Positions 1-8,496 of a stretch of DNA of 64,000 nucleotides are shown here, piece by piece. The notes under the pieces are model-generated. The model did no database searches, was not told the origin of the DNA, and saw only the letters and a list, made by a program, of their open reading frames with translations. The translations under genes and the position numbers were made by a program. The stretch lies in the NCBI RefSeq assembly GCF_012689525.1, contig NZ_CP051515.1:2852001-2916000 (forward strand). Direction: 5' to 3'. Each line of letters begins with the position of its first letter. Positions within the stretch are counted from its first letter, which is position 1. Origin of the DNA: Paraburkholderia aromaticivorans (lineage in GTDB: Bacteria > Pseudomonadota > Gammaproteobacteria > Burkholderiales > Burkholderiaceae).

Positions 1-158
1 AGCGAAGGCGGCTCGGTCGACAGCGAATCGACCGCGGTGGCCGACATCGAATAGCGCCGCTCGTCGTCGCTGCAGCTGATGACGGCGACCGAGCGCGCGA
101 GACGCCGCATCGCCAGCAACATGTCCGCGCGCAGCGGGTGAGAGTTGAGATCGGTCAT
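1..158 (-). CDS. Flavin reductase (partial, N-terminus only)
   Basis: Only the first 52 or so codons are inside the window; the gene runs off the left edge. The visible protein starts MTDLNSHPLRADMLLAMRRL and continues with RSVAVISC and SMSATAVDSLSTEPPS, which is the beginning of the flavin-reductase (HpaC/HsaB) split-barrel fold, where the S-x-T-A-x-S stretch binds FMN/FAD. Such enzymes use NAD(P)H to reduce free flavin for a partner monooxygenase. Its ATG overlaps the stop of the upstream FAD dehydrogenase by 4 bp (ATGA), so translation is probably coupled. The likely client is the HsaA-like monooxygenase two genes upstream. Family assignment is good; the partner is inferred from context. 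Confidence 0.75.
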   Translation of the reverse strand, partial: MTDLNSHPLRADMLLAMRRLARSVAVISCSDDERRYSMSATAVDSLSTEPPS

Positions 159-1915
159 GGTGTGACTCCGCGAAGTTCGCTGGTTGAAGCACGGGCGCTG
201 TCCGATGCAACGGACTCGACGTCGGCGAGATGATTGGCGGCGATGTAGCCGAAGGTCATCGCCGGTCCAAGTGTCGAGCCCGCACCCGGATAGCTCGCGC
301 CCATCATCGAGGCGCCGGTGTTGCCGATCGCGTAAAGGCCGGCAATCGGCGAGCCGTCCTCGCGCAGCACGCGGGCCGAGGCATCCGTCAACAGTCCGCC
401 CTTTGTGCCGATGTCGCCCGCATCGATCCGCACCGCGTAGAACGGGCCGGTGTCGAGCGGCGCGAGACACGGGTTCGGTTTGACGCTCGGGTCGCCGTAG
501 TAGGTGTCGAACGCGTTGCCGCCTTTGCCGAATTCTTCATCCACGCCGCTCGCGGCATAGCGATTCATCTTCGCTACCGTGTCGCGCAGGCCTTGTTTAT
601 CCACGCCGATTTGCGCGGCCAATGCATCCAGTGACTCGGCCTTGTAAAGCAACGGACGGAACGGTGCGGGAATGCGCGAGTCGGGCATCATCGCGCCTGG
701 CATGATCGGCCCGCAGGGATATTTGTGGCGGAACTTCGCGTCGAACACCATCCACGCCGGCACGCTGGCGCCTGTTTGTGCGTGGTCGCGGTACATCGCC
801 GGGACGAACTCCGAATACGGCGCCGCTTCGTTGACGAAACGCTTGCCGAGTCCGTTGACGACCACGCATCCAGGCAGATTGCGCTCGACGAACAACGCCC
901 GCTGCTTTTCCTCATGATCGACGTGCACGGTCGGCGCGCCCCACACGTGCTCCATCAACGCGACGCGTGCGCCGAGTTGCATGCCGGCGGCGATCGCGTC
1001 GCCCGTGTTGTGCGGTGGCGTGGCGCTCCATTGCGCTTGCGTCGGACGCGGCAGAAAGCGCTCACGCATCGCCTGATTCCGTTCGAAGCCACCCGCCGCA
1101 AGAATCACGCCGCGTTTAGCCAGCACGCGCACGCGTTGGCCGCCGTACTCGACCACCACGCCCGTCACGCGGCCGTCGGTTTCGAGCAGTTCACGCATGG
1201 GCGAGTTCAGCCACAGCGGCACGTTGCGATCGAGCAAGGCGCGGCGCAAACCGCCCGCGAGCGCATTGCCGAGCGTAAGCCGCCGATCACGCCGCGAGTG
1301 AAAACGCGCACGCCAATCGAACCAGTAGCGGCCGAACTGCTTCAACGCGAGGCCGATATAACCGGGCGCTTTCGACAGCAACACATGCGCCTCTTTCGAT
1401 GTCACCGCCACGCGGCCGCCAATCAGCGTACCCGGCGACGGCAAACGCAACCGCGCGAATTCGGCGCCGAGCGACGCGCCATCCACCGGCAACGGATCGA
1501 GCGCGCGATAGCCCGGCATCGAGCCCGGCAGATGCTGAAAGTAGTCCGCGTATTTCGGCAGCGATTCGTAACGCACCGGCGTATTCGCTTCGACATAGCG
1601 CAGCATTTCCGGCGCGACGTCGAGGTAAGCATCCAGTCTGTCCGAAGCGGTCACGCCTTTCGTGCAGGCGTCGAGATAGGTGCGCGCCGCTTCGCGCGTA
1701 TCGGTCGCTCCGAGTTCGGCGATATGGTGATTGCACGGAATCCAGATACCGCCGCCCGACACCGCCGACGTGCCGCCGTACACCTCGCTCTTTTCGATCA
1801 CCACGGCCGACAGACCACGGTCAGCAGCACGGCACGCGGCCAGCATGCCACCCGCGCCGGAGCCGACCACCACCACGTCGAACACATGCGTCTGCTGCGT
1901 TTGCTGTTCGCTCAT
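155..1915 (-). CDS. FAD-dependent 3-ketosteroid-dehydrogenase-like flavoprotein
   Basis: A 586-residue flavoprotein of the fumarate reductase/KstD family. The dinucleotide-binding GSGAGG motif is at residues 18-23, followed by the E-K-S-x-x-x-GGT-S-A-x-SGG segment typical of the FAD-binding domain. The C-terminal FAD closure GLYAIGNTGASMMG...GSTLGPAMTFGY is intact. Family members desaturate cyclic ketones (3-ketosteroid delta-1-dehydrogenase) or reduce activated double bonds. It lies 11 bp after the HsaA-like monooxygenase and overlaps the flavin reductase start, so it is mid-operon. The substrate is unknown; an alicyclic ketone fits the neighbours. A fumarate-reductase-like direction cannot be excluded from sequence. 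Confidence 0.85.
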   Translation of the reverse strand: MSEQQTQQTHVFDVVVVGSGAGGMLAACRAADRGLSAVVIEKSEVYGGTSAVSGGGIWIPCNHHIAELGATDTREAARTYLDACTKGVTASDRLDAYLDVAPEMLRYVEANTPVRYESLPKYADYFQHLPGSMPGYRALDPLPVDGASLGAEFARLRLPSPGTLIGGRVAVTSKEAHVLLSKAPGYIGLALKQFGRYWFDWRARFHSRRDRRLTLGNALAGGLRRALLDRNVPLWLNSPMRELLETDGRVTGVVVEYGGQRVRVLAKRGVILAAGGFERNQAMRERFLPRPTQAQWSATPPHNTGDAIAAGMQLGARVALMEHVWGAPTVHVDHEEKQRALFVERNLPGCVVVNGLGKRFVNEAAPYSEFVPAMYRDHAQTGASVPAWMVFDAKFRHKYPCGPIMPGAMMPDSRIPAPFRPLLYKAESLDALAAQIGVDKQGLRDTVAKMNRYAASGVDEEFGKGGNAFDTYYGDPSVKPNPCLAPLDTGPFYAVRIDAGDIGTKGGLLTDASARVLREDGSPIAGLYAIGNTGASMMGASYPGAGSTLGPAMTFGYIAANHLADVESVASDSARASTSELRGVTP

Positions 1916-1926
1916 GAGCGCATCCG

Positions 1927-3120
1927 TCAGATGAAGAAGTCGGTGTTCGGGCGTCCCAGCATCACGGCGCCGAGATTCTGACCGAAGCGATCGACGTTAT
2001 TCGCGTAGTGCGCGCGCGCCGCATGCAGATCGAGAAAACGACGCACCAGCGGATTGCGGTTGTAGATGCCGTTGCCGCCCGCGTAGCGCAGCAGCGCGTT
2101 GGCGGCCTGGGCGCAACGCTCCGCCACCTGCGCGGATTGATAGCGGAACAGCACGCGCCGTTCTATCGAGACTTCCGGGCCACCATTTGCGGCGGCCATC
2201 AGTTCGGCGAAATTGCGCTTGAGCAGCAGCTTCATTTCGTCGAGCGCTACCGACGCGTTCGCGCAAGCGGTTTGCGCGCCCGTATCGTCGGTCGTCTTCG
2301 CGCCGCTGTTGGCGCTCACGCGCGTGGCGGCGTACGAAGTGAAATCGTCGAGCGCGCCTTGCAGCGCGCCGATGCAGGCCGTGCACACCGCGCGCACGAA
2401 AATCTGCGCGAACGGCAGTTGGAACAGCGGCGCATCGTTGAGCGCGAGGCCGGGACTCGTGCCCATCATCCCGTCGATGGCTTTATGCGTGCGGTAGTCC
2501 GGCACGAATACGTCGTTCACCACGATGTCGTGGCTGCCGGTCGCGCGCAAGCCGAGCACGTCCCAGTCCTGCTGGATCGTGTAATCGCTTTTCGGCAGCA
2601 GAAAGGTGCGGTATTCCGGCGGCTCGCCGTCTTTGGCCGGCGGCACCAGCGCGCCGAGAAAAACCCAGTCGCACAGTTCGCTGCCGCTCGAAAACTTCCA
2701 GTGGCCCGACAGCCGGAAGCCGCCTTCGACCGGCGTCACGCGTCCCACCGGCATATAGGTCGATGCGATCAGCGTGCTTTCATCCTTGCCCCATACGTCT
2801 TCTTGCGCGCGTTGATCGAACAGCGCGAGCTGCCAGTTGTGCACGCCGACCACGCCGTACACCCACGCGCTCGACATGCAGCCACGCGCCACCGCCATCT
2901 GAATCTCGAAGAAGGTTTGCGGGTCGAGTTCGTAGCCGCCATAGCGTTTCGGCTGCAATACCTTGAACAGCCCTGCCGCCTGAAAATCGGCCACTGTTTC
3001 GGCGGGAATGCGCCCGTTAGCCTCGGCTTGCGCGGCGCGTCCGGCTAGTACTGGCGCGAGCGCTTCGGCGCGGGCGATCAGTTCGGCTGCAAGGGCGTTC
3101 GAATCATTGTCGCGATGCAC
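1927..3120 (-). CDS. HsaA-like flavin-dependent monooxygenase (acyl-CoA dehydrogenase fold)
   Basis: A 397-residue protein of the acyl-CoA dehydrogenase superfamily, group D flavin monooxygenase type (HsaA, HpaB-C2). Visible signatures are LFKVLQPKRYGGYELDP near the N-terminus, the GCMSSAWVYGVVGVHNW helix, HWKFSSGSELCDWVFLGA in the beta domain, and the late GGNGIYNRNPLVRRFLDLHA segment. These enzymes take reduced flavin from a separate reductase and hydroxylate phenolic or cyclic substrates. The start is GTG at 3120: AAGGAG sits 6 nt upstream, and no better ATG exists. The flavin reductase further along the operon is the expected partner. The steroid-specific function of HsaA is not demonstrated here. 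Confidence 0.85.
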   Translation of the reverse strand: MHRDNDSNALAAELIARAEALAPVLAGRAAQAEANGRIPAETVADFQAAGLFKVLQPKRYGGYELDPQTFFEIQMAVARGCMSSAWVYGVVGVHNWQLALFDQRAQEDVWGKDESTLIASTYMPVGRVTPVEGGFRLSGHWKFSSGSELCDWVFLGALVPPAKDGEPPEYRTFLLPKSDYTIQQDWDVLGLRATGSHDIVVNDVFVPDYRTHKAIDGMMGTSPGLALNDAPLFQLPFAQIFVRAVCTACIGALQGALDDFTSYAATRVSANSGAKTTDDTGAQTACANASVALDEMKLLLKRNFAELMAAANGGPEVSIERRVLFRYQSAQVAERCAQAANALLRYAGGNGIYNRNPLVRRFLDLHAARAHYANNVDRFGQNLGAVMLGRPNTDFFI

Positions 3121-3135
3121 GGCAGTCTCCTTGTC

Positions 3136-3218
3136 GACCAGAGTTAGTGCTTCACATGTCGACCAGACTTCGCGCTTCAGCGCGCTAGTCTGGTCCCCTG
3201 CAAAGCATTACTCTGGTC
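3136..3218. repeat. Nested inverted repeat built from four GACCAGA(G/C)T half-sites
   Basis: GACCAGAGT (3136-3144) and GACCAGACT (3161-3169) are followed by their inverted partners AGTCTGGTC (3187-3195) and ACTCTGGTC (3210-3218). The inner pair encloses a further CGCGC-TTCA-GCGCG hairpin. The outer pair extends to GTGCTT/AAGCAT with one mismatch. It lies between the LLM monooxygenase stop and the HsaA-like gene, so it could be a two-site operator or an mRNA hairpin that sets relative expression of the two genes. Confidence 0.7.
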
Positions 3219-3336
3219 CCACGCGCGAGAGGTTTCGCGCTTGTTCTGTTGGGTTCATCTTCGAGGCGCGGCGGCCGCGTCGCATCGTCTGAAGGGACTA
3301 GCGACGCGCGACGCGCCCGTTCAAGCTCAGGCGCCG

Positions 3337-4491
3337 TTACGCCACGGCCTGCGCCTGCTGCTTGCCCGCCTTCACGCGGTTGAAATAAGGAATCACGTGC
3401 TCGCCGATATTGCGGATCGTTTCGAGCTGCGCTTCCTGCGGCACGGTGCCCATCTGGCAAAGGAACAGCACCTCGTCCACGCCCGCTTCCATCAAACGCC
3501 CCACGTAGCCGATGCAGTCGTCCACCGTGCCGTACGCGTGGTTGGGGTTCATCATCGAAAGGGCCGGGTCGCTGAAATCGACCACCACTTCTTCCGAGGC
3601 GAGGCGCGAACGGATCACCATTTCGCCGGTATTGCCCTTCACGAGATCGTCGCCCCAGTTCGACGGATCGGGACGCTCGCCGCCCGTGTACCAGTACGCG
3701 AGCGATTCCATGAAATAGCGCTGCCCGCGAATGCCGATCTTGCGCGCCTGCTGGCCGTCGCTCATCACCACGGTCGGGCACAGCGCGGCCAGATGCTGGG
3801 TCGGACGAAAGCCCACCTGGTCCTCCGGCTTGCGCGTCGCCCAGGCTTCGCGATAGATCGCGTTCTTCTTCGCCACTTCATCCGGGCCGCCGAAACCGAG
3901 CACAAGTGCGCCGAGGCCGCGTTGTCCGGCGCGCAGCAGGCCGTCGTTGTTGGTGCACGCCATGTACATCGGCGGATGCGGGTCCTGGAACGGCTTCGGG
4001 TGAATCGGCCGTTTAGGAATCTTGATGTATTTGCCGTCGTGCTCGATCTCGTCCTGCACGAACATCTTCGGCACGAGGTACATGGATTCGTCGATCATCG
4101 GCTGCAGCTCGGCGAGGTCGTAGCCGAACGCGCCGGCTTCCTGCTGGCTGCCGCCCTTGCCGACGCCGAAATGCACGCGGCCGCCGGACAGGATGTCGAG
4201 CATCGCGACGCGCTCCGCCACCTTGATCGGATGGTTCATCGCGGGCGGCAGGCAGATCACGCCGTGGCCGAGACCGATGCGGGTCGTGCGCCCCGCCAGA
4301 TACGCGAGAAAGGTTTCCGGTGCGCTCATGTGCGCGTAGTTGGTCAGCGACGTGTGTTCGACGCACCATACGGTATCGAAACCCATCTGCTCGGCGAGGA
4401 GCGCCTGCTCGACGGTCTCCTTGAATACCCGGTGATCGCCTTCCCGCGAAGCGTCCGTGGTCTGGGCTTCGTAGATCAGAGAAAACTTCAT
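3337..4491 (-). CDS. LLM-class flavin-dependent oxidoreductase (luciferase-like)
   Basis: A 384-residue bacterial-luciferase-family monooxygenase. The N-terminus MKFSLIYEAQTTD begins the first beta strand of the TIM barrel. GFDTVWCVEHTSL, the TRIGLGHGVICLPPAMNHPIKVAERVAMLD block and HFGVGKGG are characteristic of FMNH2- or F420-binding LLM enzymes. I chose ATG 4491 over an in-frame ATG at 4506, because the 4506 codon itself forms part of the GGAG Shine-Dalgarno placed 9 nt before 4491. It is the first gene of the leftward operon and has a candidate LuxR-type box about 210 nt upstream. Baeyer-Villiger or ring-hydroxylating chemistry is plausible, but the substrate is unknown. Confidence 0.85.
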   Translation of the reverse strand: MKFSLIYEAQTTDASREGDHRVFKETVEQALLAEQMGFDTVWCVEHTSLTNYAHMSAPETFLAYLAGRTTRIGLGHGVICLPPAMNHPIKVAERVAMLDILSGGRVHFGVGKGGSQQEAGAFGYDLAELQPMIDESMYLVPKMFVQDEIEHDGKYIKIPKRPIHPKPFQDPHPPMYMACTNNDGLLRAGQRGLGALVLGFGGPDEVAKKNAIYREAWATRKPEDQVGFRPTQHLAALCPTVVMSDGQQARKIGIRGQRYFMESLAYWYTGGERPDPSNWGDDLVKGNTGEMVIRSRLASEEVVVDFSDPALSMMNPNHAYGTVDDCIGYVGRLMEAGVDEVLFLCQMGTVPQEAQLETIRNIGEHVIPYFNRVKAGKQQAQAVA

Positions 4492-4799
4492 TGCGTGCGT
4501 CTCCATGAATTTTGGACTGTGCTGAAACGGGCGGTCCGCCCGCGACCCGGCGATGAACCTCGCGAAGATCGTGACGGTCCACGGAATGGAGTTTCAGATC
4601 GCGCGTGCTTGCCGGCATCGTCTATTTGGATTAACGGCGTGTGCTTTGGCGTAGAAGCTTTGATCGAAGGCGTTTCGCACCGATTTTTCACGCGTGGGCT
4701 AGTCCGATTGGACCTCGTGCTGCGCGCGTGCGCGGCGCTACGATCAAGCCGCTGTACGACGACGATGCAACGATGCTCAACCGATGGGAGTGCAATGCA
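4492..4799. other. Divergent intergenic region with regulatory dyad
   Basis: About 308 bp separate the LLM operon (leftward) from the VOC gene (rightward). No coding sequence is convincing here. The region holds the dyad at 4702-4713 described separately and presumably two divergent promoters, though no clear -35/-10 pair was recognised. Confidence 0.6.
4702..4713 (-). promoter_or_regulatory. Candidate LuxR-type operator (copy 1)
   Basis: GTCCGATTGGAC on the plus strand reads GTCCAATCGGAC toward the LLM operon: 4-bp arms around an AATC centre. The identical 12-mer recurs at 6527-6538 upstream of the hydrolase operon, in the same orientation relative to its operon. A LuxR-family regulator is encoded between the two copies. 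Assignment to that regulator is inference. Confidence 0.55.
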
Positions 4800-5150
4800 A
4801 TGAAGGCTTCGATGATGCTGTACCCGGTCGATACGATCGACGCGGCGCTGCCGCTCTTTGTCGACGGGTTAGGGCTGGTGGTGAAATTCCGTGATGGCGA
4901 GCGCTACTGCGCGCTCGATGGCGGCGCACTGACGGTGGCGCTGGTGGCGGGCGAGGAAAGGATCGTCGAGCGCGCGGCGCTGGTGTTTCGCGTGGAAGAA
5001 AACGACGACCTGTATGCGGCAATGGCGCGTGTCGTGGCAGCCGGTGCTTCAGTGCGAGTCCCGGTGCAGCAAGGTCCGCACGAATGGCGCGCAGTGCTGG
5101 AGGATAAACACGGCGCGTTGCTGGTGTTGTCGCAGAAGCGCGTGGCTTGA
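4800..5150 (+). CDS. VOC-family (glyoxalase/bleomycin-resistance fold) protein
   Basis: A 116-residue single-domain VOC protein: MKASMMLYPVDTIDAALPLF is the first beta-alpha unit, LGLVVKFRDGERYCALDGG the following strands, and the C-terminal HEWRAVLEDKHGALLVLSQ carries the expected paired strand ending in a metal-ligand-like position. VOC members include dioxygenases, isomerases and binding proteins, so function is open. ATG 4800 is chosen because GGGAG lies 9 nt upstream; upstream in-frame ATGs (for example 4773) lack a ribosome site. It stands alone between the divergent LLM operon and the convergent LuxR gene, and may belong to the same regulon through the box at 4702. Confidence 0.75.
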   Translation: MKASMMLYPVDTIDAALPLFVDGLGLVVKFRDGERYCALDGGALTVALVAGEERIVERAALVFRVEENDDLYAAMARVVAAGASVRVPVQQGPHEWRAVLEDKHGALLVLSQKRVA

Positions 5151-5220
5151 GACGCGCTTGATACGTTGCAGCGCCCACCGCGCGTACGAGAAGCGCGGCG
5201 GGCATCCAACCGCCAAATGG

Positions 5221-6408
5221 CTAACCGAGCGGCACCACGCTGCCCAGCAGAATCCGCACGAGCGTCGCCTGACGCGTCACACCGGTCTTCGAGAAAATCG
5301 CCCGCAGATGCGCGCGCGCGGTGTTCTTGCTGATGCCCAGTTCGTCGGCGGCTTCTTCAAGCGTCAAGCCGTTGGTCAACAGCAAGGCAAGCGATGTTTC
5401 CGCCGGCGTGAGGTCGAACAGCTTGCGCACGATTTCCTGCGAACCTTGCGACTTGCGATCCGGATCGCGCAGGAACAGCACCGTCGCCGGGCGGCGCTTG
5501 TTGTCCTCCGACCAGTCCGAGAGTGGGATCGTGCGCACCAGCACGCCGAGTCTCGGCTTGTCGCAACCGCGTGTGATCGGCATGGCTTCGACGATCGGCG
5601 CGGCGGTGCCGAAGTGGCCCATCAGCGCATGACGCACGAGGCGCTGCAGATTGCGGTTCTCCTGAGCGTCGGTGGCCTCGACATGGCCATGGGCGATACG
5701 CAGCCCGTTAGCCTGCGCGAGAATTTCGTCGGCCACGCTATTGGTGCGCATGATGGCTCCGCTCTCGTCGAGCGTGACCGTGCCCACCAGCATCCGGTCG
5801 ATCGCGCTCGCATACAGCGTGCGTTCCGATTCGACGATATCGAGCCGCGAGTGCAGTTCGACCGCGCGTCGCAGATGCGGCAGCAGGAGCGCGCAAAACG
5901 CCTTGTCGCGTGCGGAGAAATGCGTCGCGCTATGACTGCGGCACACGCGGAAACGGCATTCCACGCCGGACTCCGTGCGCAGATCCGCGCCCATGATGTA
6001 GCGGATATCCGCCGGCTTCAGGAACTGCTTATACAGCTCGCTGGTGAGCCAGCCGGTGTCGCCGAATACTTCGTCGACCGTCACCACGCGATCGGCGGGC
6101 AAGCCGACGAACGGGTCGAGCGAATAGTAGTAGTTGTTGTACGACGTTTCGCCCGGCACGCCCGGCCCGGTTTCCGACGCATGCACCATCAGGCCGCGCC
6201 GGTCGCTCGAAGGCGAACGCAGAATCAGCGTCGCGTAGCTCGCGCCGAGCGAGGTGCGGATCAGCTCCAGAGCACTAGCCCACGGCGTAGCCTCGAGCGG
6301 ACCCTGATAAATACGCGCGGCAAGTTCACTGAACTGCGCCACGCTCATGTCCGCGAGTTCGCCCGCGGATTGGCCCTCTTCAGGGGCCCATTTTGTCTCC
6401 ATCAACAC
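5221..6408 (-). CDS. LuxR-family transcriptional regulator
   Basis: A 395-residue regulator with a C-terminal LuxR/NarL helix-turn-helix at about residues 327-390 (LTPAETSLALLLTNGLTLEEAADELGISKNTARAHLRAIFSKTG). There is no receiver domain: no phosphoacceptor Asp motif is visible. The long N-terminal part is not a recognised autoinducer domain. Length and layout resemble TeiR, the LuxR-type steroid-degradation activator of Comamonas, which is of interest because the flanking enzymes look steroid/alicyclic-like. The start is either GTG 6408 or ATG 6402; each has a GGAG-type site about 7 nt upstream. The gene sits between the two operons that share the GTCCAATCGGAC box. Confidence 0.85.
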   Translation of the reverse strand: MLMETKWAPEEGQSAGELADMSVAQFSELAARIYQGPLEATPWASALELIRTSLGASYATLILRSPSSDRRGLMVHASETGPGVPGETSYNNYYYSLDPFVGLPADRVVTVDEVFGDTGWLTSELYKQFLKPADIRYIMGADLRTESGVECRFRVCRSHSATHFSARDKAFCALLLPHLRRAVELHSRLDIVESERTLYASAIDRMLVGTVTLDESGAIMRTNSVADEILAQANGLRIAHGHVEATDAQENRNLQRLVRHALMGHFGTAAPIVEAMPITRGCDKPRLGVLVRTIPLSDWSEDNKRRPATVLFLRDPDRKSQGSQEIVRKLFDLTPAETSLALLLTNGLTLEEAADELGISKNTARAHLRAIFSKTGVTRQATLVRILLGSVVPLG

Positions 6409-6526
6409 GCTCCGTCCTCCATGCGACTTTGCATCGCGACGCCAAGCTTACGGGGCACTCTGGCTGCTGGCATCGGTGGAACTACTTAGCCGGCGGAAGT
6501 TTCGCTGTGCGTGCAAATGAACTCTC

Positions 6527-6538
6527 GTCCAATCGGAC
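6527..6538 (+). promoter_or_regulatory. Candidate LuxR-type operator (copy 2)
   Basis: GTCCAATCGGAC, identical to the reverse complement of copy 1. It lies in the 264-bp divergent region between the LuxR gene (118 bp from its start) and the hydrolase operon (134 bp from its ATG), so it could serve both autoregulation and operon control. Confidence 0.55.
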
Positions 6539-6672
6539 GATGCTCGCGTCATGGCGCCGCGCTTCAATGCAATCAGTGCTGACAGGCGCGGCCGTTCGCT
6601 CGTCGCGTGGCTCGCGATCGCTTTGCAATACCCGGTATAGCCGCTTTCATAACAGCCTTCTCAGGAGACCCG

Positions 6673-7644
6673 ATGGCGCTCGATCCCCAGGCGCAGGCCG
6701 TGCTCGCCGCTTTCGCCGGCATGCCCGCGCTCGACTTCACGCAACTCAGCGCGCCCGCTTACCGCGCGATGATCGCTGCGGGCGGCGCTTTTGCACCCGG
6801 CGACAAGGTCGCGGCGGAAGAAGCTCTGCTGATTCCCACGGCGAACGGCTCGATTGCCGCGCGTCTTTATCGGCCTGTGAAGCCTGGCGCAAGTGGCGGC
6901 GTCGATGGCGACGCATTGCTGCCGCTCACAGTGTTTTTTCATGGCGGCGGCTTCGTGGCTTGCGGGCTCGATACGCACGCGAACCTGTGCCGCTGCCTCG
7001 CGCAACGGGCGCAAACCGTGGTGCTCTCGGTCGATTACCGGCTCGCGCCCGAAGCACGCTTTCCGGCTGCCGCACACGATGCGCTCGACGCCGTGCGCTG
7101 GGCCGCCGCCAATGCCGCCGATCTGCGCGTGCGCGCCGGTGCGCTGGCTGTCGCCGGCGATAGCGCGGGCGGCAATCTCGCCGCCGTGGTCGCGCAACAG
7201 TTACGTCATAGCGGCGTGAATATCGCGCACCAGTTGTTGCTTTACCCGGTGGTGGATTGCGCAACGGAACATCCGTCATATGAATCGATGGGCAATGGCT
7301 ACTTCCTGAGCGCGGACCAGATGCGCTGGTTCAAGGACCAGTATTTCGACAGCGGCGCCGATCGCGCCGATCCGCGGGCTAGCCCACTCGCCGCCGTCGA
7401 TCTCAGCGGCGTGGCGAACGCCACCATCATCAGCGCCGAATACGACCCGCTACGCGACGAAGCCGAGCACTACGCCGCAAGACTCTCGCAAGCCGGCGTG
7501 CTGACCACCCATGTGCGCTGGCGTGGCCAGATGCATGGCTTCGCCAGCCTGCTCGGCGTGCTCGACGCCGCCGATCAAGCACTGACGACAGCCGCGCGCG
7601 CGTTGTATTGCGCGCTGCATGTCGAGCCTTTCGTACTTCGTTAA
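6673..7644 (+). CDS. Alpha/beta hydrolase, HSL-type esterase
   Basis: A 323-residue hydrolase of the hormone-sensitive-lipase family. HGGGF forms the oxyanion hole, DYRLAPEARFPAAAHD is the diagnostic following block, GDSAGGN holds the nucleophile Ser, and Asp in AEYDPLRDE and His in QMHGFAS complete the triad. ATG 6673 follows AGGAG by 5 nt; an earlier in-frame start at 6607 has no ribosome site. It is the first gene of the rightward operon, and the hydratase gene starts 11 bp after it. In a Baeyer-Villiger-type route it would open a lactone or ester made by the LLM/HsaA-like oxygenases; that role is inferred. Confidence 0.85.
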   Translation: MALDPQAQAVLAAFAGMPALDFTQLSAPAYRAMIAAGGAFAPGDKVAAEEALLIPTANGSIAARLYRPVKPGASGGVDGDALLPLTVFFHGGGFVACGLDTHANLCRCLAQRAQTVVLSVDYRLAPEARFPAAAHDALDAVRWAAANAADLRVRAGALAVAGDSAGGNLAAVVAQQLRHSGVNIAHQLLLYPVVDCATEHPSYESMGNGYFLSADQMRWFKDQYFDSGADRADPRASPLAAVDLSGVANATIISAEYDPLRDEAEHYAARLSQAGVLTTHVRWRGQMHGFASLLGVLDAADQALTTAARALYCALHVEPFVLR

Positions 7645-7655
7645 TCCGACCAGAC

Positions 7656-8459
7656 ATGACAGCATTGATTCGCCTCGCGGCCGAAGACGGCATCGCGACG
7701 CTCACGTTCGACCGCCCCGACGCCTTGAACGCCCTGAACGAAGCCATGGCGGCCGAACTGAACGCCAAGCTCACGCGCCTCGCGGATCACGACGAAATCC
7801 GCGCCATCGTGCTCACCGGCGCCGGCGACGCCTTCATGGCGGGCGGCGATCTGCAGACCATGCGCGCCGCCCTCGATGCCCAACCGGCCGCCCGCGACCG
7901 CGCCATCGGCAAACTCGTGCGGCTCGCGCAGACCGTGGTCGAGACCATCACAAGTTCGCGCAAGCCCGTGATTGCCAGCATCAACGGCGCGGTCGCGGGC
8001 TTCGGCCTGAGCCTCGTGGCGGCCTGCGATCTGGCTATCGCGGCGCAACGCGCTACGTTCAAGTCGGCTTATGGCCGCATCGGCACCTCGCCCGACGGCG
8101 GCGCCACATACATGCTGCCGCGCGCGCTCGGCGCAAGGCAAGCCGCGCAGTGGCTATATCTGGACGAACCCCACACGGCTGATGAAGCGCTGCGTGCCGG
8201 CCTCGTCAACTGGGTCGTACCGGACGACGAACTCGCCACGGCCACGCGCTCGCTGCTCAAACGCATGGGCGCGCTCGCGCCGGATGCCTTCGCGCACACC
8301 AAGGATCTGCTGCTGCACGCGCCGCAACGCAGCTTCGGCGAACATCTGTACGCGGAGCAACGCAGCTTCCTGCACTGCGCGGCCGGCGATGATTTCCGCG
8401 AAGGCATCGACGCGTTTTTCGGCAAACGTCCCCCCGTTTTCGGCTCCGGCGCGCGCTGA
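7656..8459 (+). CDS. Enoyl-CoA hydratase/isomerase, PaaG-like
   Basis: A 267-residue crotonase-fold enzyme. FDRPDALNALNEAM is the N-terminal crotonase block, MAGGDLQTM and NGAVAGFGLSLVAACDLAIAA give the oxyanion-hole glycines, and the active-site loop reads GRIGTSPDGGATYMLPRALG. The S-P-D-G-G version of that loop is typical of PaaG-type hydratase/isomerases, with Asp where classical hydratases have the catalytic Glu. It acts on CoA thioesters in beta-oxidation-like ring-fragment breakdown. Start at ATG 7656 gives the conserved N-terminus; the Shine-Dalgarno is weak, so coupling to the hydrolase is likely. An earlier start would overlap the hydrolase gene. Confidence 0.85.
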   Translation: MTALIRLAAEDGIATLTFDRPDALNALNEAMAAELNAKLTRLADHDEIRAIVLTGAGDAFMAGGDLQTMRAALDAQPAARDRAIGKLVRLAQTVVETITSSRKPVIASINGAVAGFGLSLVAACDLAIAAQRATFKSAYGRIGTSPDGGATYMLPRALGARQAAQWLYLDEPHTADEALRAGLVNWVVPDDELATATRSLLKRMGALAPDAFAHTKDLLLHAPQRSFGEHLYAEQRSFLHCAAGDDFREGIDAFFGKRPPVFGSGAR

Positions 8460-8496
8460 CGCCGTTTGTGTTCTTTACCCCGCACGGACCATCACG

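Noticed and set aside
725..1981. 418-codon plus-strand frame opposite the first flavoprotein
   Set aside because: Arg/His-rich composition, no motif, antisense to a well-supported gene.
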